DNA of 6,950 nt from Gammaproteobacteria bacterium (GTDB taxonomy: Bacteria > Pseudomonadota > Gammaproteobacteria > Steroidobacterales > Rariloculaceae). A program made the position numbers and the translations under genes. The notes under the pieces were generated by a model. It was not told the DNA's origin, made no database searches, and saw nothing but the letters and a program-made list of their open reading frames with translations. This document shows, one piece after another, positions 5,503 to 6,950 of the stretch. The stretch lies in assembly GCA_004357505.1 (NCBI GenBank), contig SMWC01000128.1:1-6950 (forward strand), written 5' to 3'. The stretch's first letter is position 1. Every line of letters starts with the position of its first letter.

Positions 5503-6324
5503 ATGAGAGCACCTATCACACAGTGTTTCAGCCGCGCTGCGGTAACGATTATTGTCACCGCGACACTCGCGGCGGCTGCGACGCAGGCCGGCACCATCGA
5601 CCCCGATCGGTCCACGGTCCTGATTACAGGCTCCAACCGCGGCATCGGTCTCGCGTTTGTAGAGCACTACACCGCTGCCGGTTGGAATGTGCTGGCGACC
5701 GTGCGTTCGCCGGAGCGGGCGAACGAATTGCTGATTCTAGCGGAGGGATATGAACATCTGATCATTGAACAGCTGGATGTGACCGATAACGATCGTATTG
5801 CGGCGCTCGCAGAAGTCTACCGGGGCACCCCCATTGATCTATTGATCAACAACGCCGGTATCCTCGGTGACCTGGAGAAGCAGCGTTGGGGTTCTCTGGA
5901 CTCATCCACTTTCGAACAGGTACTTGCGGTGAATGTCTTTGCGCCGCTAAAGATGGCCGAGGCCTTCGCCGATCACGTGGCAGCCAGCGAGCAGAAGAAG
6001 ATTGTTTCGATCACCAGCGGGGCTGGTTCGGTGTCGCCAGATCGCGGTGCAGGTAGTTTTCCGATTTACGGGATCAGCAAGGCTGCGCTGAACATGGCCA
6101 TGCGAAAAGCGCGCGCCGAGCTCGCGGGGCGCGGCATCATCGTCGCACTGATAGCGCCGGGGACTGTGGCGACCGACATGCTGGCAGCCGCACTCCCGAA
6201 TCGCTTCGCCGCCGCGAAGACGCCTGCGCAGGCCGTCGCCGCTATGGCTTCCGTTATAGAGGGTCTCGATGACAGTTATGATGGCCGGCCGCGAAACTAC
6301 GACGGCTCGGTCATGCCCTGGTAG
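5503..6324 (+). CDS. Short-chain dehydrogenase/reductase with N-terminal signal peptide (C-factor-like)
   Basis: This 273-residue classical SDR has the cofactor motif TGSNRGIG (42-49), LDVTD (91-95), NNAG (116-119), a catalytic serine in IVSITS (probably S172), Y189-GIS-K193 and APGTVATDM (218-226). Arg46 in the glycine motif and Arg68 after the second strand point to NADP(H). The general shape (TGSNRGIGLAFVEHY) resembles C-factor/CsgA-like and carbonyl-reductase SDRs; the substrate is unknown. Unusually, residues 1-29 look like a Sec signal: basic residues at 2 and 11, hydrophobic core AAVTIIVTATLAAAA, and probable cleavage after ATQA. No ATG, GTG or TTG codon exists in frame between the signal and the Rossmann motif, so a cytoplasmic short form is unlikely. 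It is divergent from the efflux operon and separated from the ferredoxin by 3 nt, so the two are almost certainly cotranscribed. The fold and catalytic assignment are firm; export is a prediction. Confidence 0.9.
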   Translation: MRAPITQCFSRAAVTIIVTATLAAAATQAGTIDPDRSTVLITGSNRGIGLAFVEHYTAAGWNVLATVRSPERANELLILAEGYEHLIIEQLDVTDNDRIAALAEVYRGTPIDLLINNAGILGDLEKQRWGSLDSSTFEQVLAVNVFAPLKMAEAFADHVAASEQKKIVSITSGAGSVSPDRGAGSFPIYGISKAALNMAMRKARAELAGRGIIVALIAPGTVATDMLAAALPNRFAAAKTPAQAVAAMASVIEGLDDSYDGRPRNYDGSVMPW

Positions 6325-6327
6325 AAG

Positions 6328-6645
6328 ATGCCTACCGTCGTATATGTGCAACCGGATGGCACGCGAGAAGAGATCCAAGTCCCGGTCGGTTACTCGGTCA
6401 TGGAAGGCGCGACGATGAACGGCATTGCCGGAATCGAAGCGGAGTGCGGCGGCGCTTGTTCTTGCGCCACTTGCCATGCCTACATCGATCCGGCCTGGGC
6501 GGACAGGTTGCCGGAGATGGAAGATATCGAGGACGCGATGCTGGATTCGGCCAACGAGCGCCGCGAGACCAGTCGTCTCACTTGCCAGATCTCGGTCACC
6601 GAGGAGCTGGACGGGCTCACCGTGACGGTCGTGCCGCCCTATTGA
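6328..6645 (+). CDS. [2Fe-2S] ferredoxin, putidaredoxin/adrenodoxin type
   Basis: This 105-residue protein has the length of putidaredoxin (106). Cluster ligands are C40, C46 and C49 in ECGGACSCATCH, plus C86 in RLTCQIS, the C-x5-C-x2-C ... C spacing of this family. C44 is an additional cysteine inside the loop, sometimes seen in these proteins. The acidic stretch EMEDIEDAMLD (63-73) matches the helix that docks to reductase and P450 in the family. Such ferredoxins are cytoplasmic one-electron carriers from an NAD(P)H ferredoxin reductase to a cytochrome P450 or other oxygenase; no such partner lies in the window. The ATG follows the reductase stop by 3 nt with only AGAAG before it, which suggests coupled translation. 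A role in Fe-S assembly (Isc ferredoxin) is less likely, as no isc genes are nearby and the sequence is closer to the oxygenase-associated type. Confidence 0.93.
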   Translation: MPTVVYVQPDGTREEIQVPVGYSVMEGATMNGIAGIEAECGGACSCATCHAYIDPAWADRLPEMEDIEDAMLDSANERRETSRLTCQISVTEELDGLTVTVVPPY

Positions 6646-6671
6646 GTGCATCCGGCCCCGGGTGAAGCACT
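6645..6671 (+). other. Intercistronic hairpin between ferredoxin and YciI-like genes
   Basis: AGTGC (6645-6649) pairs with GCACT (6667-6671). After an A-A mismatch, TC (6651-6652) pairs with GA (6664-6665), enclosing a GC-rich apex. It starts in the ferredoxin stop codon and ends 2 nt before the next SD. No T-run follows, so it is not an intrinsic terminator. It might influence mRNA processing or relative expression of the two genes; this is tentative. Confidence 0.3.
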
Positions 6672-6673
6672 GC

Positions 6674-6680
6674 GGAGGAG
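6674..6680 (+). promoter_or_regulatory. Strong SD of the YciI-like gene
   Basis: GGAGGAG is close to a perfect anti-16S match and ends 4 nt before the ATG at 6685. It is the strongest SD in the window, which suggests the YciI-like protein is translated independently and efficiently. Confidence 0.75.
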
Positions 6681-6684
6681 TTAA

Positions 6685-6950
6685 ATGTCAGAACCGAAAA
6701 TCACGGCACAGGACGTAAGAGATGCCTGTGAGGGGATGCTGAGGAAACAGTTCTACGCGGTCTTTACCCGGCCCGCAGACGGGCTCGGACCGGTGATGGA
6801 GGTATTGGACGAGCATCTGAAATTCCAGATCTCGCTTGAGGAACGGGGGATCCTGTTCGGGGCCGGCCCGTTCTGGACCGACGACGAGCAGGAGTGGCGT
6901 GGCGAAGGTATGGTGATCATTCGCGCGAAGGATATCGACGCGGCCAGAGC
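6685..6950 (+). CDS. YciI-like protein (YCII domain), N-terminal part
   Basis: The reading frame is open from the ATG at 6685 to the window end, giving 88 complete codons with the C-terminus missing. The sequence contains KQFYAVFTRP (21-30), LDEHLKFQISLEERGILFGA (41-60), GPFWTDDEQEW (61-71) and GMVIIRAKDIDAAR (75-88). The order of a first strand, a helix with a conserved histidine (H44), a GI-x-F-x-AGPF segment and an I-I-x-A-x-D-x-x-A-A tail is that of YCII-related proteins with a dimeric ferredoxin-like fold. The family includes a few hydrolases or dehalogenases and many proteins of unknown role that sit in catabolic operons. Its position 39 nt after the ferredoxin and on the same strand suggests cotranscription. 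The reaction is unknown; a role in the same pathway as the reductase and ferredoxin is inference. Confidence 0.8.
   Translation, partial: MSEPKITAQDVRDACEGMLRKQFYAVFTRPADGLGPVMEVLDEHLKFQISLEERGILFGAGPFWTDDEQEWRGEGMVIIRAKDIDAAR

Noticed and set aside
5947..6651. Minus-strand open frame of 234 codons across the reductase and ferredoxin genes.
   Set aside because: It spans two clearly conserved plus-strand genes, is rich in H and R, and has no motif of its own.

Overview
The window is compact, GC-rich DNA, almost entirely coding, that looks like the chromosome of a Gram-negative bacterium. A tripartite-type RND efflux pump, an exported enzyme and AGGAG-type Shine-Dalgarno (SD) sequences fit a proteobacterium, most likely a gammaproteobacterium, but no marker gene fixes the taxon. 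I see no mobile element, CRISPR array, tRNA or rRNA.

Left part, minus strand (read right to left). A GntR/FadR-type repressor (4610-5338), a periplasmic membrane-fusion adaptor (3438-4613) and a large RND permease (244-3441) form a three-gene operon. Each junction is a 4-base ATGA stop/start overlap. The regulator promoter carries two adjacent TGGTNNNACCA operators that cover the predicted transcription start and the regulator's own SD. This looks like an autoregulated efflux operon that opens when the regulator binds an unknown ligand. No outer-membrane channel gene is present, so a TolC-like partner must come from elsewhere. Beyond the permease, and still on the minus strand, lies the 5' end of a small RRM-type RNA-binding protein gene (1-69, cut by the window edge). 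Its leader can fold into an 11-bp stem that buries the whole SD. A second GC-rich hairpin, flanked by an 8-nt direct repeat, lies just upstream. This candidate RNA switch is the most interesting signal in the window.

Right part, plus strand. Divergent from the efflux operon is a cluster of a short-chain dehydrogenase/reductase with an N-terminal signal peptide (5503-6324), a putidaredoxin/adrenodoxin-type [2Fe-2S] ferredoxin (6328-6645, 3 nt downstream) and a YciI-like protein (6685 to the window end, partial). The ferredoxin suggests that a P450 or other ferredoxin-dependent oxygenase system lies nearby, and the reductase and YciI protein could belong to the same catabolic pathway. That link is inference. 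The roughly 160-bp divergent region holds the operators, a good candidate promoter for the efflux operon, a weaker one for the reductase operon and an imperfect dyad between them.
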